Origin: Paenibacillus campinasensis
Lineage (GTDB): Bacteria > Bacillota > Bacilli > Paenibacillales > Paenibacillaceae
DNA length: 64,000 nucleotides
NCBI RefSeq assembly: GCF_002272015.1
Contig: NZ_NPBY01000045.1
Coordinates: 62,001 to 126,000, forward strand
Direction: 5' to 3'
The translations under genes were made by a program, and so were the position numbers. Below the pieces are notes generated by a model, which made no database searches, was not told the origin of the DNA, and saw only the letters and a list, made by a program, of their open reading frames with translations. Of this stretch, positions 51,504-60,200 are shown piece by piece (the first letter of the stretch is position 1; each line of letters starts with the position of its first letter).

Positions 51504-51529
51504 GTGATGCTGCCGTTCCTCAGTATCGT

Positions 51530-51895
51530 TTATTGAAATCCGCCGTTGGACGAACCCGGGAATGGCTGATGTGAATTTGGCGAGGTTTGCCCGAAGTTCG
51601 GCTGAATGTGCGAGATGTTCTGCGTTGCGGCAGAGCTTTCTACTTGTCTGACGATCTGGGACATTTGCTGATACTGCTGCATCGCCTGCTGATGACCTTG
51701 AAGCGCGGTCTGGATAATCTGAACCGCCTGCCGCTCACGTTGAGCCAGCTCCTCCAGACGCATGGCGTTCTGCTGCTCCTGATGCAGAAGCTGCTGATAC
51801 ATTTGGGTCGCTTGCTGCGTTTGCTGGGTCAGCTGCTGGATCATTTGTTCACATTGGCGGATCTGGCTGGCGATTTGCGATTGATTCTGATACAT
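51530..51895 (-). CDS. Gln-rich coiled-coil protein
   Basis: A 121-aa protein, almost entirely helical, with about one third glutamine (Q-Q-L-T-Q-Q-T-Q-Q...). A Pro/Ser/Asn-rich tail ends in G-G-F-Q. No signal or membrane segment. Such Gln-rich small proteins are seen in spore-forming Bacilli, and a spore-related role is possible, but nothing here proves it. ATG 51895 is seven bases behind AGGAGG; the frame open to 52081 has no better start. Confidence 0.75.
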   Translation of the reverse strand: MYQNQSQIASQIRQCEQMIQQLTQQTQQATQMYQQLLHQEQQNAMRLEELAQRERQAVQIIQTALQGHQQAMQQYQQMSQIVRQVESSAATQNISHIQPNFGQTSPNSHQPFPGSSNGGFQ

Positions 51896-51971
51896 GTGTA
51901 TTCCTCCTAAGTGATGTTGGGTCAGGCCCAGATTAGTGTGTGGAGGAATACACAAAAACATGCAGGGTTTG

Positions 51972-52463
51972 TTAATTCTGGACCGAAAGCTGATCTTCGA
52001 GCAGGTGCACAAATTGTTCCAGGAAGGCCTGGTCCTCTTCATCAAAGCGTCCTTTAAGCGGGCTGTCGATGTCAAGCACACCGTACAGCTCGCCGTTCAC
52101 GATCATCGGGACAACGATTTCGCTGTTGGAAGCAGCATCACAGGCGATATGGCCGGGGAAGGCATGGACGTCTTCGACGACCACGGTTGATCGCTGTGAG
52201 GCGGCTGCTCCGCATACGCCGCGGTTCAGCGGAATCCGGATGCAGGCTGGCAGTCCCTGGAACGGGCCGAGCACCAGCTCTTTGCCATCGTACAGATAGA
52301 AGCCGACCCAGTTAATATCGGATAGAAAATGTCCAAGCAGCGCCGACGCATTGGCCAGGTTGGCAATGGCGCTTGGTTCGTCGTGGATAAGAGCTTTTAA
52401 TTGACCAAGCACCTGAGCCTGCTGCTCGCTTCGGGTGCCCTCGTAAGGTATATTTTGAAACAC
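51972..52463 (-). CDS. Free methionine-(R)-sulfoxide reductase (GAF domain)
   Basis: A 163-aa GAF-fold enzyme that reduces free Met-R-sulfoxide with thioredoxin. The three conserved cysteines are present, C74 (A-C-I-R-I), C84 (G-V-C-G) and C108 (H-I-A-C-D), along with V-G-F-Y and G-V-L-D-I-D-S. Length and motifs match fRMsr (YtsP/MsrC). The gene is 76 bp upstream of the Gln-rich gene on the same strand. Confidence 0.93.
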   Translation of the reverse strand: MFQNIPYEGTRSEQQAQVLGQLKALIHDEPSAIANLANASALLGHFLSDINWVGFYLYDGKELVLGPFQGLPACIRIPLNRGVCGAAASQRSTVVVEDVHAFPGHIACDAASNSEIVVPMIVNGELYGVLDIDSPLKGRFDEEDQAFLEQFVHLLEDQLSVQN

Positions 52464-52672
52464 GGCGAAATCCCGCCTTTCCGTATAGTATGGCTGATGA
52501 TATCAGATGTATCCATGCTCCAAGATAGTACATGGTGACGGGTTCGTCAAGCATGGCTCTAACGTACCGGAGGCAAGCAAGGAGGGCAACCCGTGATTCC
52601 GGCTGCAGGTGGAAGGGTAATGAACATTGAATGGTCGTTCGCTACACTGAACCGGAAGGGAGAGAAGCAAAC

Positions 52673-52978
52673 ATGCGGGCAGACGTGCAAAACTTGTTAA
52701 TCGGCATCTACATGCTATACCGTGCCCATGAGCAGGATCTTACGATCAGCGGCATGCAGGAGGAGCTGGAACGGGAAGGATACAAGGTGGCAGACCGAGA
52801 GGTCAAGCTGGAGCTTGAGCGGCTGACACAGGACAATTTCCTGACCGCCCACGGCGATAGCTACAGCATAACCGGAGCAGGCATTGAGGAATTCAAGGAG
52901 ATCCAGCGCAAGCTGGGTGAACTCGTCGATCTCGTGCTGAAGCCGGTCAAGATGAAGAAGGCCGATTCGGCGGTCTAA
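52673..52978 (+). CDS. Hypothetical winged-helix-like protein
   Basis: A 101-aa soluble protein of mostly helices with a short strand pair (D-N-F-L-T-A-H-G-D-S-Y-S-I-T), the profile of a winged helix such as PadR or ReplicationX-like domains, but no family is certain. ATG 52673 follows GGGAGAG. A strong hairpin follows the stop. Confidence 0.62.
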   Translation: MRADVQNLLIGIYMLYRAHEQDLTISGMQEELEREGYKVADREVKLELERLTQDNFLTAHGDSYSITGAGIEEFKEIQRKLGELVDLVLKPVKMKKADSAV

Positions 52979-53000
52979 GACGCTAAGATGTGAACAGAAT

Positions 53001-53058
53001 AACAGCCCTCCCTGGCGGAAGGAAGCTGCATTGGCAGCTACCGTCAGGGAGGGCTGTT
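53001..53058. terminator. Bidirectional terminator between convergent genes
   Basis: An 18-bp stem with one mismatch (53001-53018 with 53041-53058) and a loop that itself forms AGCTGC/GCAGCT. Confidence 0.85.
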
Positions 53059-53075
53059 GTGTTGGCTGTTGCGAT

Positions 53076-54080
53076 TCAGGCCGGGGCAATGCGGTTCTCG
53101 ACCGATGTGCCTGAACCTGAGCCGGACGGTTCGGATTCCGATGATGGGACAGCGGAACGAACATGATCCGGCGATCCGATATAAGTCCGGGTGAACGATT
53201 GCACCTCGGACCGATACAGTGCCGGATCGACATGATAGGCGTTGGCATGATTGGCTCCGTTAATGAGCAGCAGTCGTTTCGGTTCGGGCTTCTGCTCGTA
53301 CATCTCCATACTCATCCGGGTCGGAACGTAGTTGTCGTCCGTGCCATGGATGAAAAAAACCGGGATGCGGCTGTCCCGCACGGCGCGGATCGGGCTCACC
53401 TGCTCTACGCTGAAGCCTGCTTTGCGCCGGATGCGGGAGGCCACCCAGGACAGAAACGGAATGGAAGGGATTTTGTTCAGCGTGGTCAACTGATGCCTTA
53501 GCAGCTCGGTCAGATCGGAATAAGGGCAGTCGGCAACGACAAATTTGACTTGAGGGTCGGCGATCGCCAAGTATTCAAGCACTGTTCCGCCGCCCAGTGA
53601 TTGACCGTGCAGTCCGATGCTGATATCCGCTCCGTATTCCCGGGTAAGCCAGCGAACCCATGCCTGCACATCATATTTTTCGTAATATCCGTAAGTGGTA
53701 AAACGCCCCTCGCTTCGGCCGTGCCTGCGCTGGTCAATCAGCAGGACATTGCAGCCTTCCTCCACGAACATATCGATAAATTGAGTAGAAAACGCCCTTG
53801 ATCCAGTGTAGCCGTGAACGATGATAACCCAGCGCTTGGAGCCGGGATGACGCTCCACAGCGTCGCCGCACAGCCTCAGTCCGTCGAAGCTGGTGATCAC
53901 GACCTCTTGTTTCTCAAGCGCCTCATAACGCTCCCTGCTGTATAACCCGGCTTTTTCCAGAATGGAGAACAGAAGGTGATCATTTCTTACTCTCATTCTC
54001 GTAATTTGCAAATATCCGAGTTGTGTAATCGCGGCAGCAAGAATCACAATAACCAGCAGAATGGAGATAGTAATGTACAT
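53076..54080 (-). CDS. Membrane-anchored alpha/beta hydrolase
   Basis: A 334-aa protein with one N-terminal helix (about 2-22), the enzyme being outside or attached to the membrane. The triad is S161 (G-Q-S-L-G-G-G), D249 (G-T-D-D-N-Y-V-P) and H278 (A-N-H-A), with oxyanion H-G-Y-T-G. It resembles the YqkD-type hydrolases of Bacillus; the substrate is unknown. The C-terminus is Ser/Glu/Pro-rich and disordered. ATG 54080 has AGGAGG at twelve bases, a little long. Confidence 0.85.
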   Translation of the reverse strand: MYITISILLVIVILAAAITQLGYLQITRMRVRNDHLLFSILEKAGLYSRERYEALEKQEVVITSFDGLRLCGDAVERHPGSKRWVIIVHGYTGSRAFSTQFIDMFVEEGCNVLLIDQRRHGRSEGRFTTYGYYEKYDVQAWVRWLTREYGADISIGLHGQSLGGGTVLEYLAIADPQVKFVVADCPYSDLTELLRHQLTTLNKIPSIPFLSWVASRIRRKAGFSVEQVSPIRAVRDSRIPVFFIHGTDDNYVPTRMSMEMYEQKPEPKRLLLINGANHANAYHVDPALYRSEVQSFTRTYIGSPDHVRSAVPSSESEPSGSGSGTSVENRIAPA

Positions 54081-54451
54081 CTTTACACTTGGCCTCCTTG
54101 TTTCGGTTATGCATGCGTGGATGCAGTATTGACGGGAGTGCTTCGGATGAATCAATATAGCTGTAAGGTTGTTTTCCACAACGAGGGTTCCAGGATTAAT
54201 CGAATAGCAGGCTGTTCATCGATACGAACGCTGCCTATACTCCTCTATATTGTACCCGGAAGCGGCTGGAATCGCATGCTGCGAATAGCTGACAACGGGT
54301 AGTATCACCGAAAATAAGGTTTGCCACTCCTGATGATCAAAAATTGAGAGGCCCAACTTCCGTGTAAATGGCCAGCTCCCTCATTCCCCGCAGCGCATGT
54401 CTTGCTGGAAGCCAAACACGGATTTCTGATGCCGAAAAAGGAGAGATGCCT
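54081..54451. other. Intergenic region between divergent genes
   Basis: 371 bp with no clear gene or riboswitch. In particular no TPP riboswitch (no CTGAGA core) precedes the thiamine-precursor transporter genes. Confidence 0.5.
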
Positions 54452-55033
54452 GTGTACCGCTGTCAAGGCGATATTCCCGAGCTGACAGGGGAGCGAATCA
54501 GACTCCGAAGGATGGAGCCTTCGGATGGACGAGCGATGTATGCGTGCTGGGCGGATGCGCAAACAGCTCGATTCCTGGAGATCCCGGCGATCAACGGGGC
54601 GGAGGCCGCCGCCGCTTTAATCGCTTCGCTGAACAAGCTGGCTGAAGAGGATGAAGCGCTGCGCTGGGGCATTGAGCTGCGACAGACGGGAACGCTGATC
54701 GGCAGCTGCGGCTACAATTTGTGGCAGCTGCAGGGGGCGTATCGCGGGGAGATCGGCTGTGAGCTCGCCAGCGCCTACTGGGGCCAAGGCTATATGCAAG
54801 AAGCGCTGTCTCTATGTATCGATTATGGTTTCTCGCAGATGGAATTGAACCGGATCGAGGCATACTGTGACCGGGATAATGGGCGCGCGGCCGCTTTTTT
54901 TCACAAAATGGGTTTCGTCCTTGAAGGGACGCTGCGGGAATATCGTTACTCGGACAGAGGCGCTGTGGATGCGGTGGTCCTGTCCATACTGCGCAGGGAG
55001 TGGAATGCTCTTCCGCCGCAGACCAAGGCTTAG
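54452..55033 (+). CDS. GNAT-family N-acetyltransferase (RimJ/RimL-like)
   Basis: A 193-aa acetyltransferase: L-T-G-E-R-I-R-L-R-R at the start, the acetyl-CoA loop near Y-W-G-Q-G-Y-M-Q-E-A and R-I-E-A-Y-C-D-R-D-N-G-R-A...F-F-H-K-M-G-F. Start: GTG 54452 is eight bases behind GGAG, while ATG 54446 is only two bases away. The ECF T-component gene starts 19 bp after it, so they are likely cotranscribed; a link between acetylation and transport is unproven. Confidence 0.87.
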   Translation: MYRCQGDIPELTGERIRLRRMEPSDGRAMYACWADAQTARFLEIPAINGAEAAAALIASLNKLAEEDEALRWGIELRQTGTLIGSCGYNLWQLQGAYRGEIGCELASAYWGQGYMQEALSLCIDYGFSQMELNRIEAYCDRDNGRAAAFFHKMGFVLEGTLREYRYSDRGAVDAVVLSILRREWNALPPQTKA

Positions 55034-55052
55034 ATGCTAGGAGTTGTTGGAT

Positions 55053-55811
55053 GTGTTGATTCAATTTGAAACCGGAAATACGCTGCTGCACAGAATGGAT
55101 CCTCTCAGCAAAATGACGGTACTGTTCTGCGTGGCGGTGATGGCCATGGTGCTGGATCATTTCTCGCATCAGGCCGGGCTGCTGCTATTGTGCATCGCGG
55201 CAGCCCGCGGCCTTGCAGGTCTGTCATGGATGCGGATTGCCAGGGGCATCCGGTTGATTGCGATTGTGGCTGTTCCGTATTTTGTACTTACGAGCCTTAC
55301 GGCATCGGGCGAGACGGTTGTGCTCGCATGGGGGCCGCTTGCATTCACCGCCGAGGCGCTGAATGCCGCCGCTGCAATGTCGCTGCGCATGATTGTGCTG
55401 TTCCTGTCGTCGCTGGTGTACATCGTGACCACCGATCCAAGAGCGCTTGTGACAGAAATGGTGGTGAGGCTTCGTTTGCCGTACCGGTTCGCCTTTGGCA
55501 TCTCGGCCGCCCTGACGTTCATTCCGCTGCTTGAGGCAGAGGGCACCCAGATCCTGGCCGCCCATCAGGTGCGGGGGCATCGTCCGCCGAAAGGGATAAC
55601 GGGGCGCATCCGCTGGTGGGGGCGGTTTGTCACCGCGGTGCTGCTGAATGCGTTGCGGCGGGTCCAGCAGACGGCCGGAGCGATGGAAAGCAAAGGCTTC
55701 GGCGCTTTCCCGGATCGGACGTTTCGCAAAGCGGTTGCGATTCCTTGGTGGAGCCCGTGGTCGGCTGCGGCTGGCGTGCTATTGACCTTGCTTGTGTGCT
55801 GGATTGTCTAA
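55053..55811 (+). CDS. ECF transporter T component (YkoC-like)
   Basis: A 252-aa membrane protein with about five helices and the cytoplasmic coupling helices. The family's F-E-x-G-x-x-x-L-H-R-M-D-P-L-S-K start is visible, and the first X-R-G motif (H-Q-V-R-G-H); the second reads E-S-K-G-F, with Lys in place of Arg. It joins the substrate subunit to the ATPase. Start GTG 55053 behind AGGAG (the TTG at 55044 is too close). Confidence 0.88.
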   Translation: MLIQFETGNTLLHRMDPLSKMTVLFCVAVMAMVLDHFSHQAGLLLLCIAAARGLAGLSWMRIARGIRLIAIVAVPYFVLTSLTASGETVVLAWGPLAFTAEALNAAAAMSLRMIVLFLSSLVYIVTTDPRALVTEMVVRLRLPYRFAFGISAALTFIPLLEAEGTQILAAHQVRGHRPPKGITGRIRWWGRFVTAVLLNALRRVQQTAGAMESKGFGAFPDRTFRKAVAIPWWSPWSAAAGVLLTLLVCWIV

Positions 55812-55938
55812 ATTGTTAACCTTAAACTAATAAAATAGGTTGACGTTTCGGATCGGAGAAGGCAAAATACTAGAGTAACAAAATTCAGCGAAACACTTCC
55901 GAAGAAGCAAGGGAAGTGCAGTTCAAGGAGGAGTTCAA

Positions 55939-56532
55939 GTGTCTTCATCCGCGTCTACCCATCATAAATGGTTCTCGTTTACAACCCAGGAAATTATCCT
56001 GATGGCGATGCTGGCTGCGGTCAATGCGGTGATCACAGTGTACATCGGTCCGGTTAACAAGCTGCTCACCAGCCTCGGGGGGCCGATTGCAACCTCGACA
56101 ACGACCGGAATTTATATGGTTTACGGTCTGCTGGCCTATTACATCATCCGCAAGCCGGGTACGGCCGTGCTGACATTTGCCATAGGAGGAACCATTCAGG
56201 CCTTAACGGGAACGGTTTACGGCATCGCATCATGCTTTGTAGCCGCTGGTTGTTATATGGTAGTGGCAGAGGCGATCTTTGCCATCTTCCGTTACAGGAA
56301 TTGGAGTGCGGGCGTGATGATGCTGACAGGAGGCGCGATGGTGCCGCTGTGGTTCCTGTTTGCTTCGATCATGTTCGGTTATACCGCTTGGCCGATTGGC
56401 GTGCTTGGCGCTGCGCTTGTTGTCCGGATTGCCAGCGGCATTGTGGTGTGCGGCCTGCTGACGAAGGTGCTTGGCGACGCGCTCGTCAAATCGGGGCTGT
56501 TGCGGCGGTTTGCGGCCGGGGCACGGAGTTAA
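55939..56532 (+). CDS. ECF transporter S component (YkoE family)
   Basis: A 197-aa membrane subunit with about six helices. The segments I-L-M-A-M-L-A-A-V-N-A-V-I-T-V-Y, G-P-V-N-K-L...G-G-P and the G-G-T-I-Q-A-L-T-G helix are those of YkoE, the substrate binder for a thiamine precursor (hydroxymethylpyrimidine) or thiamine. GTG start behind AAGGAGGAG. Placement between T and A genes supports it. Confidence 0.88.
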   Translation: MSSSASTHHKWFSFTTQEIILMAMLAAVNAVITVYIGPVNKLLTSLGGPIATSTTTGIYMVYGLLAYYIIRKPGTAVLTFAIGGTIQALTGTVYGIASCFVAAGCYMVVAEAIFAIFRYRNWSAGVMMLTGGAMVPLWFLFASIMFGYTAWPIGVLGAALVVRIASGIVVCGLLTKVLGDALVKSGLLRRFAAGARS

Positions 56533-56538
56533 CCCGGT

Positions 56539-58209
56539 ATGAAAGGCACGGAGGTCATCTGTACCGAGCTCGGATTTACATATGACGGAGAAGAGCGGCC
56601 AGCCCTGGAAGGCGTAACGATGGCCATCCGCTCAGGAGAATGGGTCGCTATTGTCGGCCCCAGCGGCAGCGGAAAATCAACGCTGTGCCAGCTGCTTAAC
56701 GGGCTTCTGCCCCGAAGCGGGGGCGGAGTTCGGGCGGGTCAGGTACAGCTGGACGGAATCGACCCGAAGGATGCGCCGCTCTCGGCGGTAACGGAGGCGG
56801 CGGGGGTGCTGTTTCAGGACCCGGATGCCCAGCTCGTCCAAGGCATTGTCGAGGACGAGGTGGCGTTCGGCCCTGAGAACATGAGAGTCCCGCCGGAGCA
56901 AATCGAGCGGCGGGTCCAGGAAGCGCTGCAGGCGGTCCGGCTGCTGGACCGCCGCGCAGACCCCGTCCGCAGCCTGTCCGGAGGACAGCGGCAGCGGACG
57001 GCGATCGCCGCGGTGCTGGCGCTTAAGCCGCGGCTGCTCGTCTTTGACGACGCCTGCGCCAGCCTGGACGCTGCGGCGCAGGCGGATTTCCTGCAGCTGT
57101 GTCGCATGCTGCAGGCCGAGGGCCGGACGCTCATCACCGCGTCCGGCCGCTTTGACGATGTCGCGCGCGCAGCGCAGCGCGTCATCGTCCTGGACGGCGG
57201 CCGCGCGGTGCTGGACGCGCCGCCGGAGGAGCTGCTGCGCCGCTGCGGTGAGCAGCTGGCGCAGCTGGGCGTGCTGCCCCGGGCCGCAGGCTCCCGGGGC
57301 GCGGGCCCGGCGGGCGGGCCGATGGCCGCCCCGCCTGCCGCCGGGGCGCGAGCTGCCGCGCTGGAAGCGGCCGCCCCGCCAGCGGCCGCCCCGCCAGCGG
57401 CCGCTCCGCCAGCGGCCGCTCCGCCGCTGGCCTCCGGCGCCGGGGCATTGCACGCCCCGGCCACCTCGGCCAAGAGCGGGCCGGGAGCCGCATCGCCCGC
57501 CGCCGGCGCATCTTCGGCACTGCTGGACATACGCGAGCTGAGCTTCTCGTATCCCGGCGGCCGAAGGGCGCTTGACTGCGTAAACGCTCGCCTATATCCC
57601 GGCGAATGGGTGCTCCTCACCGGGGAGAACGGTTCGGGCAAAACCACGCTCAGCCGCCTCATCATGGGCTTGCTGCCTGCACGTTCCGGCAGCTTGTACT
57701 GGCAGGGAGCGGATATGGCCGCGCTGCCGGTTTACCGGAGAGCAGAGCATATCGGCTACGTATTTCAGCAGCCGGAGCATACCTTTACCGCCTGGACCGT
57801 ATGGGATGAGCTGGTCTATGCGCTCCATGCGGGAGCGCATAGCCGGGACAGAACCGGGTTTGCCGGCGATCAGCTGGAGCGGGCAAGCTTTCTGCTGGAA
57901 GCGGCCGGCCTTGTTGGGCGCGAGCAGATATCTCCCTATCTGCTGAGCCAGAGTGAGAAGCGGCTGCTCAGCCTGATCAGCCAGCTTGTCATCCCCAAGC
58001 CGCTGTATATTCTGGATGAGCCGACCTCGGGCATGGATTATGCGGCGGTAGACCGCGTGAACCATCTGTGCCGATTTGTAATCGGGGAAGGCGCCGCCGT
58101 GCTCATGATCACACATGATCCCGGCTGGGTGCAGGAAGCGTCCGCGCGTATCCTCCATCTGGAGGACGGAAAAGTCAAGACTCCCCATCCGGCAGGGCAA
58201 ACAGTATAA
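56539..58209 (+). CDS. ECF transporter fused double ATPase (YkoD-like)
   Basis: A 556-aa cytosolic ATPase with two ABC domains. Domain 1 has Walker A G40-P-S-G-S-G-K-S-T, signature L146-S-G-G-Q, but Walker B D170-D171 (Glu replaced by Asp) and A201 where the switch His belongs. Domain 2 has Walker A G362-E-N-G-S-G-K-T-T, Walker B D493-E494 and H526, but a degraded signature L469-S-Q-S-E. So one of the two ATP sites should be consensus and the other degenerate. An Ala/Pro linker (about 262-326), encoded by a GC-rich stretch with tandem repeats, separates them. The start is six bases after the S-component stop. Confidence 0.9.
   Translation: MKGTEVICTELGFTYDGEERPALEGVTMAIRSGEWVAIVGPSGSGKSTLCQLLNGLLPRSGGGVRAGQVQLDGIDPKDAPLSAVTEAAGVLFQDPDAQLVQGIVEDEVAFGPENMRVPPEQIERRVQEALQAVRLLDRRADPVRSLSGGQRQRTAIAAVLALKPRLLVFDDACASLDAAAQADFLQLCRMLQAEGRTLITASGRFDDVARAAQRVIVLDGGRAVLDAPPEELLRRCGEQLAQLGVLPRAAGSRGAGPAGGPMAAPPAAGARAAALEAAAPPAAAPPAAAPPAAAPPLASGAGALHAPATSAKSGPGAASPAAGASSALLDIRELSFSYPGGRRALDCVNARLYPGEWVLLTGENGSGKTTLSRLIMGLLPARSGSLYWQGADMAALPVYRRAEHIGYVFQQPEHTFTAWTVWDELVYALHAGAHSRDRTGFAGDQLERASFLLEAAGLVGREQISPYLLSQSEKRLLSLISQLVIPKPLYILDEPTSGMDYAAVDRVNHLCRFVIGEGAAVLMITHDPGWVQEASARILHLEDGKVKTPHPAGQTV
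57366..57425 (+). repeat. 15-bp in-frame tandem repeat in the double-ATPase linker
   Basis: Four copies of AGCGGCCGC-[C/T]CCGCC, encoding (A-A-A-P-P) x4. Each copy holds the NotI site GCGGCCGC. The repeat lies in the high-GC linker of the ATPase gene. Confidence 0.9.
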
Positions 58210-58229
58210 TAGAAATATTACACAAGTTG

Positions 58230-58257
58230 GAAGCGCTCCTGTACAGGAGGGCTTCTT
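58230..58257 (+). terminator. Hairpin after the ECF ATPase gene
   Basis: 12-bp stem with one mismatch (58230-58241 with 58244-58255) and only a short T tail. Confidence 0.6.
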
Positions 58258-58372
58258 ATGCTGTAGGCCGCATTTGTGTCCCGGTGAAGCGAGAGCTTCG
58301 TCGTCAATCCTTTTGCGGGGCGGAACTTACATAGGGATGCAGCCGCGGCTCGTACAGAATAAAGGGGCGTAT

Positions 58373-59923
58373 ATGGACTTGAGTACAGTAAAACATAACA
58401 AGCGCGGCTATATATTGGCAGGGTTATTGTTGTCCACGTTTATGGCTGCCATTGAAGGAACGGTTGTCGGGCCTGCCGGTCCGGCCATTATCAGCAGCTT
58501 TGGCAGCGTCAGCCTGATGAGCTGGATTTTTACCGCGTATCTGCTTACGATGACCGTAACCACCCCGATCTTCGGAAAGGTCAGCGATCTGTATGGCCGC
58601 AAGCCGGTATTCCTCTATGGCTCGCTGGTGTTTCTGATTGGCTCCCTCCTGTGCGGCTTGTCGCAGTCCATGACCCAGCTGATCGTGTTTCGCGCCATCC
58701 AGGGGATCGGTGCGGGTGCTGTCATTCCGGTGACGTTCACGATTATCGGGGACATCTATAACCTGGAGGAGCGCGGCAAGGTACAGGGGATGATCAGCTC
58801 GGTATGGGGCATCTCCTCGTTGATCGGTCCGCTTCTGGGCGGCTATTTTGTGGACTATTTATCCTGGCACTGGATTTTTGTGTTTAACGTGCCTTTTGCA
58901 TTATTGTCGATCTGGCTGATCTATAAATACTTTCTGGAAGAGCGCAGCCCGCGCTCAGTTTCGATTGACTATGCGGGAGCTGGGCTGTTCGCGGTAGGAA
59001 CGACGGCGCTGCTGTTTGCACTTGCGGTCGGCGGGGAGACCTATGCCTGGACCTCGCCTTTCATGCTGGCACTGCTGTTCGCTTCGATCGCGCTGCTGGG
59101 GGCATTTCTATATGTAGAGAGCCGGGTGCAGGAGCCGATGCTGCCGCTCGGGCTGTTCAAAATCCGGGACATCGCGGTGTCCACAGCTGCCAATCTCTTT
59201 GTCAGCGCGCTCATTATCGGGCTCAGCACCTACCTGCCGCTCTGGATACAAGGGGTCCGAGGAGGAAATGCGACTCAGTCGGGTCTGGCTCTGGCGCCGA
59301 TGTCGATCGGCTGGCTGATCGGCTCCATTATCAGCGGCCGGATCATTCCGCGAATCGGTTCCCGCGTGACGGCCATCATTGGCACGATCGCTCTGATCAT
59401 CGGGGCTGCCGGGCTGGTAAGCACGCAAAAAGACACCCCGATGGGGCTGCTGTTCATCTATACATTCATATATGGCGTGGGCTTCGGGTATATCTCCACC
59501 TTGTTCCAGATTATCGCCCAGTCCTCGGTCGGTTATCAGGTTCGCGGGGCCTCGACCGCGCTGAATTCCTTCATCCGCACCTTTGGCCAGACGGTGGGTG
59601 TAGCTGTGTTCGGGCTGTGGATCAACGCCGAAATCGCCAAGGGGATTGCTGCCAGCCCGGAAGCTGCAGCCATTACGAGTGAGGATATCAACAAGCTGCT
59701 GTCTCCTCACGAGGCGGCGGAGCTTCCTGAGGGCGCGGGCGGCGTATTGAGCCAGGTGCTGGAGGGAAGCCTGCACTCGCTCTTTATGGTGATGGCAGGC
59801 ATGGCCGTGCTCACGCTGTTCATTGTTGCGGCCTTCCGCAACCGGCCGCCTGCACCGGAGGAGGGCTGGGAGACGGAAACGGAAGTTCAGACTTCTGCTT
59901 CCGATCCGAAGCGGAAGCGGTAA
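58373..59923 (+). CDS. MFS multidrug exporter, DHA2 family (14 helices)
   Basis: A 516-aa transporter with about 14 helices. Family marks are the N-terminal D-x-T-x-V (here E-G-T-V-V) in helix 1, motif [12 protein letters not shown] in loop 2-3 and motif C in helix 5 (G-P-L-L-G-G). It is EmrB/QacA-like and probably uses the proton gradient to expel drugs. ATG 58373 follows AAAGGGG; the frame open to 58115 is not used because it overlaps the ATPase gene. Confidence 0.9.
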   Translation: MDLSTVKHNKRGYILAGLLLSTFMAAIEGTVVGPAGPAIISSFGSVSLMSWIFTAYLLTMTVTTPIFGKVSDLYGRKPVFLYGSLVFLIGSLLCGLSQSMTQLIVFRAIQGIGAGAVIPVTFTIIGDIYNLEERGKVQGMISSVWGISSLIGPLLGGYFVDYLSWHWIFVFNVPFALLSIWLIYKYFLEERSPRSVSIDYAGAGLFAVGTTALLFALAVGGETYAWTSPFMLALLFASIALLGAFLYVESRVQEPMLPLGLFKIRDIAVSTAANLFVSALIIGLSTYLPLWIQGVRGGNATQSGLALAPMSIGWLIGSIISGRIIPRIGSRVTAIIGTIALIIGAAGLVSTQKDTPMGLLFIYTFIYGVGFGYISTLFQIIAQSSVGYQVRGASTALNSFIRTFGQTVGVAVFGLWINAEIAKGIAASPEAAAITSEDINKLLSPHEAAELPEGAGGVLSQVLEGSLHSLFMVMAGMAVLTLFIVAAFRNRPPAPEEGWETETEVQTSASDPKRKR

Positions 59924-59952
59924 TTGCCATTAGCGCGCCGATTGTCAACGCA

Positions 59953-60001
59953 ACGGCCTGCCAAGCCATGACCCGATGGGTGATGAATGCTGGCAGGCCG
60001 T
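59953..60001 (+). terminator. Hairpin after the MFS gene
   Basis: Perfect 11-bp stem ACGGCCTGCCA (59953-59963) and TGGCAGGCCGT (59991-60001); no T tract, so function uncertain. Confidence 0.5.
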
Positions 60002-60200
60002 GCTGCGTTATGAAGCATTTGTGTTCGGGGCTTCTAGCTTCCAGGTTGATCACAGACCTTTTTTCATGAATTCAAGTCAATTGGCTGCAAAAACATCATA
60101 AAACCTTGTCATCATGCCGTATGCCGCCAGGACTTGCTCCATTATAATAAACGTATTTGGCATGCTGTCCGCATCCATAGGGGAACAGGGGATGTTTTGA

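Noticed and set aside
55812-55938. Riboswitch between the T and S component genes
   Set aside because: The 127 bases contain only a short ACTTCC/GGAAGT hairpin and no TPP or other known aptamer core.
57044-57541. Arg/Pro-rich frames in the GC-rich linker region
   Set aside because: They are alternate frames of the double-ATPase gene produced by the high GC.
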